Shown: positions 6,345 through 14,910 of the stretch, in pieces | Numbering within the stretch: position 1 is the first letter of the stretch | How the letters are laid out: every line of letters starts with the position of its first letter | Origin: Lachnospiraceae bacterium | GTDB taxonomy: Bacteria > Bacillota > Clostridia > Lachnospirales > Lachnospiraceae | Length of the DNA: 32,678 nucleotides | Reading direction: 5' to 3' | Assembly: GCA_022510705.1 (NCBI GenBank) | Contig: JAFLSX010000027.1 | Span: 1 to 32,678, forward strand | Position numbers and translations under genes: made by a program | The notes under the pieces: model-generated | The model's input: the letters and a program-made list of their open reading frames with translations, nothing else | Databases searched by the model: none | What the model was told of the DNA's origin: nothing

Positions 6345-7556
6345 TTATTCCATACGGATTCTGGTGCCGATTCTTTCATCGCCAAGCTGCTCATAGAGTG
6401 TCGCAAATTCCTTTTCTTTCATAACCGGCGTTACAATACCGCATTCCTCCGGAACTTCCGGCAGTCTTACCAGTTCTGCCCCTTTAAAAAGAGCGCATGT
6501 TTTTTCTGCACTGCCGCTCTTTATTCTGAAGAAAAACTTTCTCTCGATATCATCAATGTTGAGCAGTTTTGCATCTTCGTTGTCCCAGAAGCACATAATG
6601 ACCTTACCGATATGTCTGGCACAGTCGATCACATCCGAAACCACAGCGCTGGCAGTGGGCAGTTTTCCTGCGCCCCTTCCATAATACATGGAATCTCCCA
6701 GCATATTTCCTTTTACAAACACCGCATTGAACACACCGTTTACCATATGCAGAGGATGTTCGGAAGAAATCAGGCAGGGAGCTACCATAGCCAGAGTATC
6801 CTCTCCTATTTCCTTGCTGAGGGCCAAAAGCTTAATAGACATACCCATGGATTTCGCGTAGTCAAAGTCCCTGGAAGTGATTTTCGTAATACCCTCCGTA
6901 TAAATCTGATTATAATCCACATTTTTTCCCGTCATAAGGGAAGATAAAATAGCGATTTTCCGACAGGCATCATGGCCTTCCACATCAGCCTCGGGATTGC
7001 GTTCCGCATAGCCCTTTTCCTGCGCTTCTTTTAGCACATCATCAAAATCGGCGCCCTCTTTTTCCATTTTAGACAGAATGTAGTTGGTGGTCCCGTTCAA
7101 GATGCCGGTTATCTCCTCTATGCGTTCCGCAGTCAGGGAGTAGTTGAGCGGCCTGATAATGGGAATTCCGCCACCCACACTGGCCTCAAACAAATAGTTG
7201 CAGTTGTGCTCCTTTGCCAGTGCGATCAGCTCCGGTCCATGAGCCGCAACCAGTTCCTTATTAGAAGTACATACGCTCTTACCTGCATTTAAGGCCTGCT
7301 TGGTAAAGGTATAGGCCGGACCTACGCCTCCCATGGTTTCGCAGATAATTTTCACCTCATCATCCTCTAAAATCTGCGCAAAATCATGCACCAGTTTCTG
7401 CTCGTAGGGGTCACCGGGAAAATCCCGCAAATCCAGAATATATTTAACATTCAGCCCCTCTCCGGCCTTTTTGTTTACCATTTCTTTGTTTTTCTCAATA
7501 ACTTCTACCACACCGCTTCCTACGGTTCCGTATCCTAATACTGCTACCTGAATCAT
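6345..7556 (-). CDS. hom: Homoserine dehydrogenase
   Basis: 403 aa. Reduces aspartate semialdehyde to homoserine (EC 1.1.1.3). The Rossmann motif GYGTVGSG is at 8-15, SNKELVA at 98-104, and NGTTNYIL at 154-161. The catalytic region NPEADVEGHDACRK ends at K200. Homologues such as the Bacillus enzyme carry a C-terminal ACT domain of about 80 residues; here the tail after about 335 is only about 65 residues. It keeps the first strand (KFFFRI) and last strand (IGTRIRM) but lacks a clear effector-binding loop, so threonine feedback may be weakened. SD AGAGG; it starts 15 bp after glyA and precedes the putative homoserine kinase by 59 bp. Confidence 0.95.
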   Translation of the reverse strand: MIQVAVLGYGTVGSGVVEVIEKNKEMVNKKAGEGLNVKYILDLRDFPGDPYEQKLVHDFAQILEDDEVKIICETMGGVGPAYTFTKQALNAGKSVCTSNKELVAAHGPELIALAKEHNCNYLFEASVGGGIPIIRPLNYSLTAERIEEITGILNGTTNYILSKMEKEGADFDDVLKEAQEKGYAERNPEADVEGHDACRKIAILSSLMTGKNVDYNQIYTEGITKITSRDFDYAKSMGMSIKLLALSKEIGEDTLAMVAPCLISSEHPLHMVNGVFNAVFVKGNMLGDSMYYGRGAGKLPTASAVVSDVIDCARHIGKVIMCFWDNEDAKLLNIDDIERKFFFRIKSGSAEKTCALFKGAELVRLPEVPEECGIVTPVMKEKEFATLYEQLGDERIGTRIRME

Positions 7557-7571
7557 ATCTTGCCTCTCATT

Positions 7572-8807
7572 CTATAGGGGGTATTTATCTGTCAAAGTCT
7601 GTACAATAGCCCTTGCCTCAGGAATCTTCTCCTCGCCATCTTTAATTACCATGGCAATGGCTTCCGCAATCTTGTCCATATCTTCTACCTTCATGCCACG
7701 GGAAGTAACTGCAGGAGTACCCAGACGAACGCCACTGGTTACGAAGGGCGACTGGGGATCATTGGGTATGGTGTTCTTATTACAGGTAATATGAGCCGCA
7801 TCCAACAGTTTCTCCACAGCCTTGCCGGTAAGATTATAGTTTGTTAAATCCACCAGCATCAGATGATTGTCTGTTCCGCCGGAAACTATGCGGATGCCCC
7901 GCTCTAATAAGCCCTTGCAGAGAGCCTGCGCATTGTCCACGATCTGCTTTTGATATTTTTTAAAATCATCACTTAAAGCTTCTTTAAAGCATACCGCTTT
8001 AGCCGCGATCACATGCATGAGGGGGCCACCCTGAATGCCGGGAAAAATAGCTTTGTTGAAATTATATTTTTCTGCCGCTTCCTTATTACAAAGGATCAGA
8101 CCGCCTCTGGGTCCCCGCAGGGTCTTATGCGTAGTGGTCGTCACCACATCTGCGTAGGGTATCGGACTGGGATGCAGCCCGGCTGCCACAAGACCTGCAA
8201 TATGCGCCATGTCCACCATCAAAACCGCGCCGACTTCATCAGCCACTTCACGGAATTTCTTGAAATCAATGGTTCTTGCATAGGCCGAAGCTCCCGCAAT
8301 AATCATTTTAGGCTTATGCTCTACTGCCAGTTCTCTCATTTTATCATAATCTAAAAAGCCTTCATTATTCACGCCATAAGGTACAATGTTGAAATATTTT
8401 CCGGACATATTGACAGGACTTCCGTGAGTTAAGTGTCCGCCATGATCCAAATTCATGCCCATAATGGTATCACCGGGCTTACAAACTGCAAATTGCACTG
8501 CCATATTGGCCTGTGCACCGGAATGGGGCTGTACATTGGCATAATCACAGCCAAAGAGCTCTTTTGCCCTTTCGATAGCCAGATTCTCTACCACATCAAC
8601 GCAGTCACAGCCTCCGTAATATCTCTTTCCCGGATAGCCTTCCGCATATTTATTCGTAAGGGGACTTCCCATTGCAGCCATCACAGCTTTGCTTACCCAG
8701 TTTTCGGAAGCAATCAGTTCGATGTGACTGTTCTGCCTAACCTGCTCGTCCACAATTGCCTGTGCGATTTCTTCATCCACCGCTCTTACTTCATCTAATG
8801 AATACAT
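7572..8807 (-). CDS. glyA: Serine hydroxymethyltransferase
   Basis: 411 aa, full-length PLP enzyme converting serine and tetrahydrofolate to glycine and methylene-tetrahydrofolate (EC 2.1.2.1); many also cleave threonine weakly. [12 protein letters not shown] is at 28-39, [11 protein letters not shown] at 91-101, and the Schiff-base lysine is K228 in [14 protein letters not shown]. The ATG at 8807 is chosen because AAGGAGG ends directly against the earlier in-frame ATG at 8813, which is too close; the second ATG has 6 nt spacing. It is first in the glyA-hom-kinase-aspartokinase operon, behind the promoter at 8846-8875. Its place with threonine genes links serine, glycine and threonine supply. 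Confidence 0.97.
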   Translation of the reverse strand: MYSLDEVRAVDEEIAQAIVDEQVRQNSHIELIASENWVSKAVMAAMGSPLTNKYAEGYPGKRYYGGCDCVDVVENLAIERAKELFGCDYANVQPHSGAQANMAVQFAVCKPGDTIMGMNLDHGGHLTHGSPVNMSGKYFNIVPYGVNNEGFLDYDKMRELAVEHKPKMIIAGASAYARTIDFKKFREVADEVGAVLMVDMAHIAGLVAAGLHPSPIPYADVVTTTTHKTLRGPRGGLILCNKEAAEKYNFNKAIFPGIQGGPLMHVIAAKAVCFKEALSDDFKKYQKQIVDNAQALCKGLLERGIRIVSGGTDNHLMLVDLTNYNLTGKAVEKLLDAAHITCNKNTIPNDPQSPFVTSGVRLGTPAVTSRGMKVEDMDKIAEAIAMVIKDGEEKIPEARAIVQTLTDKYPL

Positions 8808-8845
8808 TGCCATCCTCCTTATCTAACGAAAAATAGTCAGAAATG

Positions 8846-8875
8846 ATTATAGCATAGGCGCTGATATTTACGCAA
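8846..8875 (-). promoter_or_regulatory. Probable promoter of the glyA-hom operon
   Basis: On the minus strand, TTGCGT (plus 8870-8875), an 18-bp spacer and TATAAT (plus 8846-8851), about 40 bp before the glyA start. The short leader leaves no room for a T-box or riboswitch. Confidence 0.65.
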
Positions 8876-8926
8876 TAGGTTTCATTCAAAAGGGGGAACA
8901 CACATCGGTGGCAATGTTCCTATGCA

Positions 8927-8955
8927 TTTACTTTCTTGGAATTTGCTGTTACAAT
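8927..8955 (+). promoter_or_regulatory. Probable promoter of the lipid kinase gene
   Basis: TTTACT (8927-8932), 17-bp spacer, TACAAT (8950-8955), about 60 bp upstream of the ATG at 9016. It is divergent from the glyA promoter; about 50 bp separate the two -35 boxes. Confidence 0.6.
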
Positions 8956-9015
8956 ACTATTATTTAAGAGATAAGTGAAAGAGATTTACAGAAGACATTT
9001 AAACAGGAGGATGTT

Positions 9016-9966
9016 ATGTACCATATCATTGTCAATCCTGCCTCCCGCTCCGGACGCGGCCTCCGCATCTGGGAAGAGGCAATAAAACCGGCTCTTACCG
9101 AGAAAGCTGTGTCTTATCAGGTGTATTTTTCCAAAGAGGCCGGAGAAGTGACTCTGCTTACCCAAAAGATTATTGCGACGCATTTTAGCAAAAGCAGCGA
9201 CGAAAAGCCCTGCCGTCTGATCATTTTGGGCGGAGACGGCACTGTCAATGAAGCTTTGCAGGGAATTGCACCTTCTAGGAATGTCATTGTCGGCTATATT
9301 CCCACCGGTTCCAGTAATGATTTGGCCAGAGATCTGGGTATTTCCAAGGATCCCATAAAGGCACTTTCCCGGATTCTCGATGCAAAGACAAAACCGGAAT
9401 ATATCAAGCGTATGGACCGGGGCATTGTAAGAACGGATGACGGACTGCGCTCCTTTGCCGTCAGCTGTGGCATTGGCTATGATGCTGCCGTATGTGAGGA
9501 AGTCATGCATTCTAAACTGAAGGGTCTGTTGAATAAAATAGGGTTAGGGAAGCTGACTTACTTAGGCATAGCCCTAAAGCTGCTTTTTTCCACAAAGCCT
9601 GTTTCCTGTACGCTTTATTTGGACGATAAGGAGCCTATTCATATAAAGAAGCTTCTCTTTATTGCTTCCATGACGCATCGCTTTGAAGGAGGCGGTTTTA
9701 AATTTTGTCCTATGGCAGATTATGCGGACGGACTTTTTGATCTGTGTGTGGTAGGAAACATTCCCAAGCTCGTAATACTCTTTGCTCTGCCCACCGCTTT
9801 CTTCGGCAAGCATCTTCTGGTACCGGGCATCAATCACTACCGGGCCGCCCGGATTCGCATTACTACCAATCGACCCTTATGGGTTCACACGGACGGAGAA
9901 GTTATCGGACGGGTGGATGGCATGGAGATTTCCTGCATCAGGCAGGATATTCAATTTATTTCATAA
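9016..9966 (+). CDS. Diacylglycerol kinase family lipid kinase (DagK/YegS type)
   Basis: 316 aa, the normal length for soluble DagK/YegS enzymes. It begins with IIVNPASRSGRG (4-15), followed by the nucleotide motif LGGDGTVNEA (71-80) and the TGSSNDLARDL motif (97-107) that marks the family. The C-terminal beta-sandwich half contains FEGGGFKFCPMADYADGLFDLC. These enzymes phosphorylate diacylglycerol to phosphatidate, returning it to phospholipid synthesis after lipoteichoic acid assembly; other lipids or sphingosine-like substrates are possible. SD AGGAGG is 5 nt before the ATG. The next gene encodes a PAP2-family protein, which could carry out the opposite reaction, but that gene has its own promoter. 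Confidence 0.9.
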   Translation: MYHIIVNPASRSGRGLRIWEEAIKPALTEKAVSYQVYFSKEAGEVTLLTQKIIATHFSKSSDEKPCRLIILGGDGTVNEALQGIAPSRNVIVGYIPTGSSNDLARDLGISKDPIKALSRILDAKTKPEYIKRMDRGIVRTDDGLRSFAVSCGIGYDAAVCEEVMHSKLKGLLNKIGLGKLTYLGIALKLLFSTKPVSCTLYLDDKEPIHIKKLLFIASMTHRFEGGGFKFCPMADYADGLFDLCVVGNIPKLVILFALPTAFFGKHLLVPGINHYRAARIRITTNRPLWVHTDGEVIGRVDGMEISCIRQDIQFIS

Positions 9967-10053
9967 GTTTTTACCATCCTTTTGTGTGACTTGCCGAAAC
10001 CTTATAAATATTAAAGAAATTCTTAATAAAATCAAAATGTTGTAAAAAAGGGA

Positions 10054-10081
10054 TTGAAAAAAATAAAAACTTGGCTATACT
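10054..10081 (+). promoter_or_regulatory. Promoter of the PAP2-family gene
   Basis: TTGAAA (10054-10059), 16-bp spacer, TATACT (10076-10081), about 60 bp before the GTG start. The 175-bp gap after the lipid kinase shows no convincing terminator. Confidence 0.65.
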
Positions 10082-10141
10082 GTAGGTGTAAATCAATTGC
10101 TTGTGCATAATTTTTACATGAACCAAAGGGGAGTTTTTATT

Positions 10142-10810
10142 GTGAAAAAATTAAAACAATTTTATACCGATTACCGCCATGCGATCCCTTTGATCGTATA
10201 TGGCATTGTCTATCTGGCATGGTTTTCCTACTTGGAAAGAACAGTAACCAAACAATATACGGTGATACACATGGCCTTAGACGACTACATTCCTTTTTTG
10301 GAGATTTTTGTCATTCCTTACTTTTTATGGTTTGCCTATGTTGCTGCCGTGGTTGTGTTTTTCTTCTTTAAAGACAAAACAGAATATTACAAAACCTGTA
10401 TTTTTCTTTTTACAGGTATGACGGTTTTTTTGATCATATCCACTATCTGGCCCAACGGACATCATTTAAGACCCCATGTAATGCCCAGGGATAATGTATT
10501 GACACAGTTGGTTTCTTATTTATACCAAACAGATACTCCGACGAATCTCTGGCCCAGCATTCATGTTTATAATTCGTTGGGTGCCCATTTTGCTATAGCA
10601 AAAAGCCGCCATATGGAGAATCATAAAAGCATTAAAACCGCTTCTTTCCTGCTTGCATCCTCCATTATCCTGTCCACAATGTTTATTAAACAACATTCTT
10701 TATTTGATGTATTGACAGGATTCGGATTAGCTGTTATAATGTACTTAGTGGTTTACAGAGATGACTTGGTTTTAGGTACCAGACGCAACTCCAGACCACA
10801 GATTGGATAA
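10142..10810 (+). CDS. PAP2-superfamily integral membrane protein
   Basis: 222 aa from the GTG at 10142, which has AAGGGGAG 8 nt upstream; the upstream ATG at 10097 has no SD. Several membrane helices are evident (about 14-30, 50-76, 86-103, 168-182, 190-205). PAP2 catalytic motifs are present in reduced form: LRP (109-111), WPSIHVYN (137-144, with PSIH instead of the usual PSGH) and KQHSLFDVLTG (183-193, His and Asp of motif three). This pattern fits the PAP2_3/inositolphosphotransferase-like branch, which acts on lipid phosphates or transfers phospho-head groups at the outer membrane face. Exact substrate unknown. It is followed by the hairpins at 10876-10995, where it converges with the glycosyltransferase operon. 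Confidence 0.78.
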   Translation: MKKLKQFYTDYRHAIPLIVYGIVYLAWFSYLERTVTKQYTVIHMALDDYIPFLEIFVIPYFLWFAYVAAVVVFFFFKDKTEYYKTCIFLFTGMTVFLIISTIWPNGHHLRPHVMPRDNVLTQLVSYLYQTDTPTNLWPSIHVYNSLGAHFAIAKSRHMENHKSIKTASFLLASSIILSTMFIKQHSLFDVLTGFGLAVIMYLVVYRDDLVLGTRRNSRPQIG

Positions 10811-10875
10811 TTCAAGAGGACGTTCCAATCTACATTAACGCGTTAGCAATATTCATTGCTGAATTCCTATTATAA

Positions 10876-10913
10876 GAAAGTCACAGGATACCCCCTATTA
10901 TTCTGTGACTTTC
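10876..10913. other. Strong hairpin downstream of PAP2 gene
   Basis: A perfect 11-bp inverted repeat GAAAGTCACAG / CTGTGACTTTC (10876-10886, 10903-10913) with a 16-nt loop. No T-run follows on either strand, so it is better seen as a 3'-end stabilising structure or a degenerate terminator. Confidence 0.5.
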
Positions 10914-10958
10914 ACCCTGTTCAGAAACTTTTTAAGTTCTCTGTATCCTGAGAATACT

Positions 10959-10995
10959 AAAAGCCGGCTTTCCGCTTTGCGGGAATCCGGCTTTT
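10959..10995. terminator. Bidirectional intrinsic terminator between convergent genes
   Basis: The stem AAAAGCCGG / CCGGCTTTT (10959-10967 and 10987-10995) extends inward to a GC-rich CCGC/GCGG tip with only minor mismatches and a 3-nt loop. T-runs are present on both strands. It can end the plus-strand PAP2 transcript and the minus-strand glycosyltransferase operon. Confidence 0.85.
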
Positions 10996-11013
10996 CTAAA
11001 TAAGAATCCTACA

Positions 11014-12042
11014 TTAGTTAAAGTTAAATATTTTTTGACAGATCCGATAACCCTCCACAGAAATTTTCCTTCCACCCTTTCCGGGTAAATTCATGGCGCC
11101 TCCCATAATACCGTTGCGCATCCAAAAATGTAAAAACCCATCTCTCTCCTTTAGATACTGCCACAACTCTTTTTTAACCTCCAGATTCTCCTCCGTTCCG
11201 GAACGGATACATAGGATGGAGGATACCGTCATAATAATCTCCAGATAGTTGCGCATATACTGCTGACGGCGTTTTTGCTTTACAATCTCCGGTTTATTAT
11301 CAATATAATAATCAATCATCAACTTATTCACCTTAATCTGCTGATCCAATCTGGAAATCATGATCGACTCATTGACTGACTGGTCCGCACGTCCGATGTA
11401 GTATCGATAAAAATTGACATCAAGATAATACATGTACTCCACCTGCAAAAGCGGTTCAAACACATAGAGATTGTCCACATAGAAAGTATGCTCGGGCAGA
11501 TGCAGCCCACAATCTCTTAATAACTGGGTTCTAAAAATAACCGAATGCATCAGGATATAATGTCCCTTACGAAAGTGCCTGCAATCCTCCCATGTAAAAA
11601 TCTTGTCCTTAGGAAGAATATGGTGATAGCGCATAACTTTTTTGCGTTTTTCACCTTCTTTTTCATACACAAAATTACTAATCAGCATATCCGGCTGCTT
11701 TTCATCGCCGGCAAAACCTCGCAGCGCCTCTAAAATCTTCATATAGGCTTCCTGCTGTACCCAGTCGTCGGAATCCACCACCTTAAAATACAAGCCCGTA
11801 GCATTTTCTATTCCCTTGTTGACCGCTGCGCCATGCCCGCCGTTGGGCTGATGGATTGCCCTTACAATACCGGGATATTCTGCGGCATAACGATCCGCAA
11901 TCTCTGCAGTATTATCCTTAGCAGAACCGTCATCCACTATGAGTATCTCAACTTCATCTCCGCCGGTCAGCAGAGAATCAATGCATTTCTCCATATAATC
12001 CGCGGAATTATAACAGGGTATGGCTATCGATAATAATTTCAT
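11014..12042 (-). CDS. Glycosyltransferase family 2
   Basis: 342 aa from the ATG at 12042. The N-terminal GT-A domain shows LSIAIPCYNSADYMEKC at 4-20, IVDDGS (35-40), NGGHGAAVNKG (67-77) and the metal/nucleotide-sugar motif DSDDW (90-94). The C-terminal part (about 220-342) is helical and basic, without obvious membrane helices. Enzymes of this type add sugars to wall polymers, exopolysaccharide or glycolipids; donor and acceptor are unknown. An alternative start at 12090 overlaps the stop of the preceding gene as ATGA, which would give translational coupling but adds 16 residues not typical of the family; GAGG lies 4 nt before the chosen ATG. It is last in the operon, ending at the terminator 10959-10995. 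Confidence 0.88.
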   Translation of the reverse strand: MKLLSIAIPCYNSADYMEKCIDSLLTGGDEVEILIVDDGSAKDNTAEIADRYAAEYPGIVRAIHQPNGGHGAAVNKGIENATGLYFKVVDSDDWVQQEAYMKILEALRGFAGDEKQPDMLISNFVYEKEGEKRKKVMRYHHILPKDKIFTWEDCRHFRKGHYILMHSVIFRTQLLRDCGLHLPEHTFYVDNLYVFEPLLQVEYMYYLDVNFYRYYIGRADQSVNESIMISRLDQQIKVNKLMIDYYIDNKPEIVKQKRRQQYMRNYLEIIMTVSSILCIRSGTEENLEVKKELWQYLKERDGFLHFWMRNGIMGGAMNLPGKGGRKISVEGYRICQKIFNFN

Positions 12043-12086
12043 ACTCCCTCGCATTCTGCCGATAGCACCAATCGTACTCGGCAATT

Positions 12087-13907
12087 TCATTCTTCTTGGT
12101 ATTTTTTATTTCCCAGTTTGATCTGCAAATATTCAGTATATGCCAAAAAAGCAGATGGAATGGGATATTTCTCTTCCGTTTCTTTGGGTTCTACAAAAAT
12201 CCAGTTCTCCTTTAACCGAGCTTCATTTGCAGGAGCAAGCTCGTCCACTCTGACCATATATCCCCTCATATGCCATTCCTTGTGGGTAAAAATATGGCGG
12301 GACTCCTGCAACGGGAGAATACGCACCGTCTTAAAACCTTTCTGTTCCAGAAAGCGAATGACCTCCTCCGGAGATTTATGTCCCTCCATCATGGGGAACT
12401 CATACATACCTGCTAACAACCCTGTCTTGGGTCTTTTATGAAGAGCAACCCTGTTTTCATCTCGAATGACCAATACAGTCAATCTCTCTGTGCCTCGCGG
12501 TTTTTTACTGCCCTTTTTAGGATATTCGCCCTGCATCCCGCACTCTTTCGCAAGACAAATATCCGCCAGGGGGCATATCTCGCAGTGCGGCGCCCCGTTA
12601 GGGATGCAGACCGTGGCACCAATCTCCATCATGGCCTGATTAAAATCTCCCGGTCGTTTCGGCATGACTGTAAGAAGTTCTTCTTCCATTCGTTTTTTCA
12701 CGGCAGGAAGCAGAATATCTTCCTCCCGTCTGCCAATACGGGAAAGCACTCTGAGTACATTACCGTCCACTGCCGGAACCGGCTTCCCATAGGCAATGGA
12801 GGCAATCGCTCCCGCCGTATAACTGCCGATACCTTTCAGTTTCAAAAGTTCCTCATACTCCGAGGGCATCAGTCCGCCATATTCGGTCATGATCTGAATG
12901 GCTGCCTTCTGCAGATTCCGAACCCGATTATAGTAACCCAAACCTTCCCAGAGCTTTAACAGGGTTTCCTCCGGAGCCTTTGCCAAACTTTCAATATCGG
13001 GTAATGCTGTCATAAATCTTTCAAAATAGGGCTTTACAGCTTCCACTCTGGTCTGCTGCAGCATAATCTCGGATACCCATACCCGATAGGGCGTAGGATC
13101 CTCTCTCCAGGGAAGAATTCTACGGTTTTTATCATACCACTTTAATAGTGGTTTGGGAATAGCTTCCAGACTTCCCTTTCTTAATTTTTCCTTAGTAAAG
13201 GCTAAATTATTGTTCAATTTTTTTGGCTCTAAAACCACCTTTACCGGCTTATTGATTACCATACCGTCCGACTCTACCAGACAATCATATGCCAGAATGC
13301 GAACTCCTGCCTGCTGTGCCAAAAGCAGCGCTTCCGCAAAAGCCTGCTGAGTCTGCCTGTTAGGGGTAAAATAGGACACATCCTGCATCTGTATCACAAA
13401 GAGCACATAGACATCATAGCCGTCTTTCTTTGCAGCGATCAGCTCTTCCACATGCTTTAGAGCCCGCTCGGAAGGTGCATCCGGAAATTGCACCACATTG
13501 TCCTGCTCTAAGGTAACGCCTTTTACCTCCATAAAAATCTTTTTTCCGCCTGCTTCCGCATAAAAATCAAATCTGGATCTGCCATAGACCGTTTCCGGAC
13601 GCAGAAAAGTCAGGTCCGGGAAGAGCTGCTTAGTCAAAAGCCACTCCTCCACGGCCCTGTTCGGTGCCTGAGAGTCCATATTGATCAATCGACCCGCCTT
13701 TTCCACTGCAATCAAGTCATAGGCCGTTTTTCTATCCGGTTTATCGCTCTTTTCCAGGTAGACCGTGGCCCGCTCTCTTAACAGTTCGGCACAGCGTCCT
13801 GTGTTTTTAACATGGACTCTCTCCCTCTTTCCGTTTAGCTCTACATAGGCAATAAAACGGTTGGGTCTTTCCAGAAAGACTCCCTTTTCCACATTATGAT
13901 ACTTCAT
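12087..13907 (-). CDS. SfsA-MutY fusion: nuclease domain plus A/G-specific adenine glycosylase
   Basis: 606 aa in one uninterrupted frame, about the sum of SfsA (about 230) and MutY (about 360). Residues 1-232 match SfsA: NTGRCAELL (35-43), GRSRFDFYAE (109-118) and the PD-(D/E)xK-type core D114, E127, K129 (FMEVKG). Residues 250-600 match MutY: SEIMLQQTRV (279-288, catalytic E280), the helix-hairpin-helix LKGIGSYTAGAIA, the VDGNV motif with D381, and iron-sulfur cysteines 434, 442, 445, 451. A C-terminal Nudix-like 8-oxoG recognition domain follows from about 475. MutY removes adenine opposite 8-oxoguanine; SfsA-type proteins have been reported as nucleases. It overlaps the upstream nucleotidase gene by 14 bp. 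Confidence 0.92.
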   Translation of the reverse strand: MKYHNVEKGVFLERPNRFIAYVELNGKRERVHVKNTGRCAELLRERATVYLEKSDKPDRKTAYDLIAVEKAGRLINMDSQAPNRAVEEWLLTKQLFPDLTFLRPETVYGRSRFDFYAEAGGKKIFMEVKGVTLEQDNVVQFPDAPSERALKHVEELIAAKKDGYDVYVLFVIQMQDVSYFTPNRQTQQAFAEALLLAQQAGVRILAYDCLVESDGMVINKPVKVVLEPKKLNNNLAFTKEKLRKGSLEAIPKPLLKWYDKNRRILPWREDPTPYRVWVSEIMLQQTRVEAVKPYFERFMTALPDIESLAKAPEETLLKLWEGLGYYNRVRNLQKAAIQIMTEYGGLMPSEYEELLKLKGIGSYTAGAIASIAYGKPVPAVDGNVLRVLSRIGRREEDILLPAVKKRMEEELLTVMPKRPGDFNQAMMEIGATVCIPNGAPHCEICPLADICLAKECGMQGEYPKKGSKKPRGTERLTVLVIRDENRVALHKRPKTGLLAGMYEFPMMEGHKSPEEVIRFLEQKGFKTVRILPLQESRHIFTHKEWHMRGYMVRVDELAPANEARLKENWIFVEPKETEEKYPIPSAFLAYTEYLQIKLGNKKYQEE

Positions 13908-14856
13908 CTATTTTTCTTTCCAGTCTATATATATTACTTCCTTCCGACCGGCTCCTTAAAGGTACTCTGGCCGCCGGCACGACTTCCGCAGCCTGTTTGG
14001 TATGGGAGAGTTGGTCGTCAAAGAAAATCTGTGCCCCGAAAGCAGAAAGCACCTCCCGCTTTGTGATACCTCCCAGAAAAAAGGCTTCGTCTATACGCAC
14101 ATTCCAGGAACGCAGAGTCCTGATAACCCGCTCATGCGCAGGAGCACTTCTGGCTGTTACAAGTGCCGTCCGAATCGGCATATCGGCGGTATCAAACTCC
14201 CTTTGCAAATCTGACAGAATCTTTAAAAACCGGGCAAAAGGTCCTGCATGCAGAGGAAGGGCTGCATTCTCCTTTTCACTGCTTTCAAAGGCCTTAAGTC
14301 CCTGTTCTTGGAATATCTGCTCTGCTTCATCGGAGAAAAGCACTGCGTCTCCGTCAAAAGCAATCCGAATTCGGGGACGCTCTTCCTTTTTGCTTCCTCC
14401 GTATTCCGCTCTTTCATCTCCGCAGATAATACCTGCTGCAATTCCTGCATCGATTGCCGCCTGTACATCTGTCTCGCAGGCGGACAGATACAAGTCCGTC
14501 CGAAAGGCCGTCAGATAGGGAGTTAATGGCGCTCCGCTGGTAAAGACTGCACGGGTGATATTCAGACCATAGCTCTCTATGGAATGAAAAATGCGCAAAG
14601 AAATATCCGGACTGTTCTTAGACATTAGGATAACCTCCACCCGATTCTCCGATCCGGGCAGCTCATTTAGCTGCAACAGGGACTGTATCAGTGAAAATCC
14701 GGGGCCCGGCTTTAAAATTTCATCCTCATGCTCCTTCTGGTAAGCAGAATAAGCCTCAACACCCTCTTTTTCAAAAATCAGGTTTTCTTTATTGAGCTGA
14801 AACAAAGTACGGGTCGATACCCCGATCACCAGTCTGTTTTCCAAGCTGTATGCCAT
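13894..14856 (-). CDS. 5'-nucleotidase (cytosolic 5'-nucleotidase I-like family)
   Basis: 320 aa. HAD-like enzyme of the 5'-nucleotidase family related to cytosolic nucleotidase IA, predicted to remove phosphate from nucleoside monophosphates in the cytoplasm. Seen: N-terminal VIGVSTRTLF (10-19), the IAFDGDAVLFSDE motif with the HAD aspartates at about 168-170, LVTARSAP (about 232-239), and a late acidic FFDDQ (278-282). The ATG at 14856 has AAGGAGG 5 nt upstream; the longer frame from 14877 lacks an SD. The 3' end overlaps the SfsA-MutY gene, so the two are translationally linked; co-expression with a DNA-repair glycosylase hints at nucleotide clean-up, which is inference. Confidence 0.82.
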   Translation of the reverse strand: MAYSLENRLVIGVSTRTLFQLNKENLIFEKEGVEAYSAYQKEHEDEILKPGPGFSLIQSLLQLNELPGSENRVEVILMSKNSPDISLRIFHSIESYGLNITRAVFTSGAPLTPYLTAFRTDLYLSACETDVQAAIDAGIAAGIICGDERAEYGGSKKEERPRIRIAFDGDAVLFSDEAEQIFQEQGLKAFESSEKENAALPLHAGPFARFLKILSDLQREFDTADMPIRTALVTARSAPAHERVIRTLRSWNVRIDEAFFLGGITKREVLSAFGAQIFFDDQLSHTKQAAEVVPAARVPLRSRSEGSNIYRLERKIDEVS

Positions 14857-14910
14857 AACGGCCTCCTTTTCCGGCAATATTCGCTGCCTATAAAGAGGTC
14901 CGTCAGGCCT

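Noticed and set aside
3737..8813. Lysine riboswitch, T-box or SAM leader for the threonine operon
   Set aside because: The leader before glyA is about 40 nt and intergenic gaps are at most 59 bp, too short for these elements.
8986..9510. Minus-strand frame of 174 codons opposite the lipid kinase
   Set aside because: It overlaps a well-supported DagK gene and has no SD or recognised domain.
10097..10141. Upstream ATG for the PAP2-family gene
   Set aside because: No SD before it; the GTG at 10142 has AAGGGGAG at proper distance and a natural membrane-protein N-terminus.
12438..12959. Plus-strand frame of 173 codons opposite MutY
   Set aside because: It lies entirely antisense to conserved MutY motifs, so it is a shadow.
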